Positions 63,394 to 64,000 of a DNA stretch of 64,000 nucleotides are shown here, in pieces. Origin of the DNA: Thermomicrobiales bacterium (GTDB lineage Bacteria > Chloroflexota > Chloroflexia > Thermomicrobiales > UBA6265); assembly GCA_030447415.1 (NCBI GenBank), contig JAUJOZ010000012.1, forward strand, positions 60,530 to 124,529. The letters run 5' to 3'. Both the position numbers and the translations under genes were made by a program. Under the pieces are notes generated by a model. The model made no database searches and was not told where the DNA came from. It saw nothing but the letters and a program-made list of their open reading frames with translations. Within the stretch, counting starts at the first letter, position 1, and every line of letters starts with the position of its first letter.

Positions 63394-64000
63394 GTGCTGG
63401 TGCGCGGGGTTGGCGACATCGGCTCCGCCGTTGCTTATCGGCTCTTCACGGCCGGTGCTGCCGTCATCCTGCACGACGGTCCGCAGCCGACGACGACCCG
63501 GCGCGGCATGGCCTTCGCCGATGCCGTCTTCGATGGCCGGGCGACGCTGGAAGGCGCCGTTGCCGTCCGGGTTGATACTCCGGATGCCGTCGAGCAGATC
63601 CTTGCCTCCCGCGCGGCGATCCCAATCCTCGTCGGTGACTTTGCCGATGTACTCCTTACGATGCGCCCTGACGTCCTGATCGACGCCCGGATGCGCAAGC
63701 GCATCCAACCCGAGATGCAGCGTGGCTTGGCCCCCGCTCACCGTTGGACTCGGCCCCAACTTCGTCGCGGGGGAAACGGTCGATCTGATCGTGGAGACCG
63801 CCTGGGGCGATGATCTCGGACGGGTCCTTCGACACGACGCGACCCGGCGGTTGGAGGGAGCCACGAAGCATCGGCGGGCATGGGCGCGACCGCTACGTCT
63901 ATTCCCCGATCTCTGGGGTGTTCCGGACAGATCGTGCCATTGGCGACCGCGTGGAGGCCGGGAAGACGGTTGCTCGGGTGGACGGCGTGCCGATTCCGGC
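63394..64000 (+). pseudogene. XdhC/EF2563-like molybdenum-hydroxylase accessory protein, partial and frameshifted
   Basis: Begins GTG 63394 (or 63400) with 'VLVRGVGDIGSAVAYRLFTA' (Rossmann-like), then 'GAAVILHDGPQPTTTRRGMA', 'PILVGDFADVLLTMRPDVLI' and 'DARMRKRIQPEMQRGLAP'. At about 63735 an extra C in a C-run shifts the frame; the continuation 'LTVGLGPNFVAGETVDLIVE' is in the next frame, and after another shift near 63865 'GGHGRDRYVYSPISGVFRTD' and 'GDRVEAGKTVARVDGVPIP' run to the window end. This is the EF2563/YqeB family, which matures selenium-dependent molybdenum hydroxylases. The gene continues beyond the window. Confidence 0.65.

Overview
The window is high-GC DNA (roughly 70% by eye) with bacterial gene organisation: short intergenic gaps, GGAGG-type ribosome binding sites, and frequent GTG/TTG starts. 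GC content and gene content (citrate synthase of the actinobacterial/Deinococcus-like type, BKACE and TrpB2-like enzymes, paired SIMPL proteins, a PIN/excisionase-type toxin-antitoxin pair, an RNHCP protein, DUF2088) suggest a Thermomicrobia/Sphaerobacter-like member of the Chloroflexota. That is an inference without marker genes; no rRNA or tRNA was recognised.

Layout. 0-17 kb is ordinary chromosome: the tail of a MazF toxin, a PD-(D/E)XK-like protein, a giant FAD/Fe-S oxidoreductase, an SDR, citrate synthase, several hydrolases (one an alpha/beta hydrolase lacking its nucleophile), a DUF2088/LarA-like protein, an HD hydrolase coupled to a dienelactone hydrolase, an FAH-family enzyme, and some small gene remnants. 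17.7-22.7 kb holds a 1204-residue fusion of GAF sensor domains to an NAD(P)-dependent dehydrogenase, then aroA. 22.7-24.1 kb is mobile: a 143-bp MITE-like element and, 3-4 bp beyond it, an IS630-family element with a -1 frameshift site. A second MITE copy lies inverted at 48.6 kb.

24.6-47.8 kb is mostly intact: a tandemly duplicated GT-C glycosyltransferase-like membrane protein; a secreted neutral zinc peptidase; a TrpB2-like/BKACE operon; an oxidoreductase; an ABC-2 exporter; two SIMPL proteins divergent from an ECF sigma/anti-sigma pair; translationally coupled M28 and S9 peptidases; an RNHCP protein; an MBL hydrolase; and an HTH/PIN toxin-antitoxin operon with a good promoter.

48.7-64 kb is different: most genes there carry single-base frameshifts while keeping recognisable coding in the shifted frames (cupin, MFS transporter, a MerR-ATPase-RHH-replication initiator operon, a Pro/Thr-rich membrane protein, ArsR, ACR3, an XdhC/EF2563-like protein). 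Interspersed genes (S2P protease, three-helix protein, metallophosphatase) are intact. This is either decay of accessory DNA or indel errors in the assembly. The 53.9-58.9 kb module looks like a relic plasmid-type replication/maintenance operon and is, with the GAF-dehydrogenase fusion, the most interesting part. The last 3.4 kb is an arsenic-resistance cluster running into a molybdenum-hydroxylase accessory gene cut by the window end.
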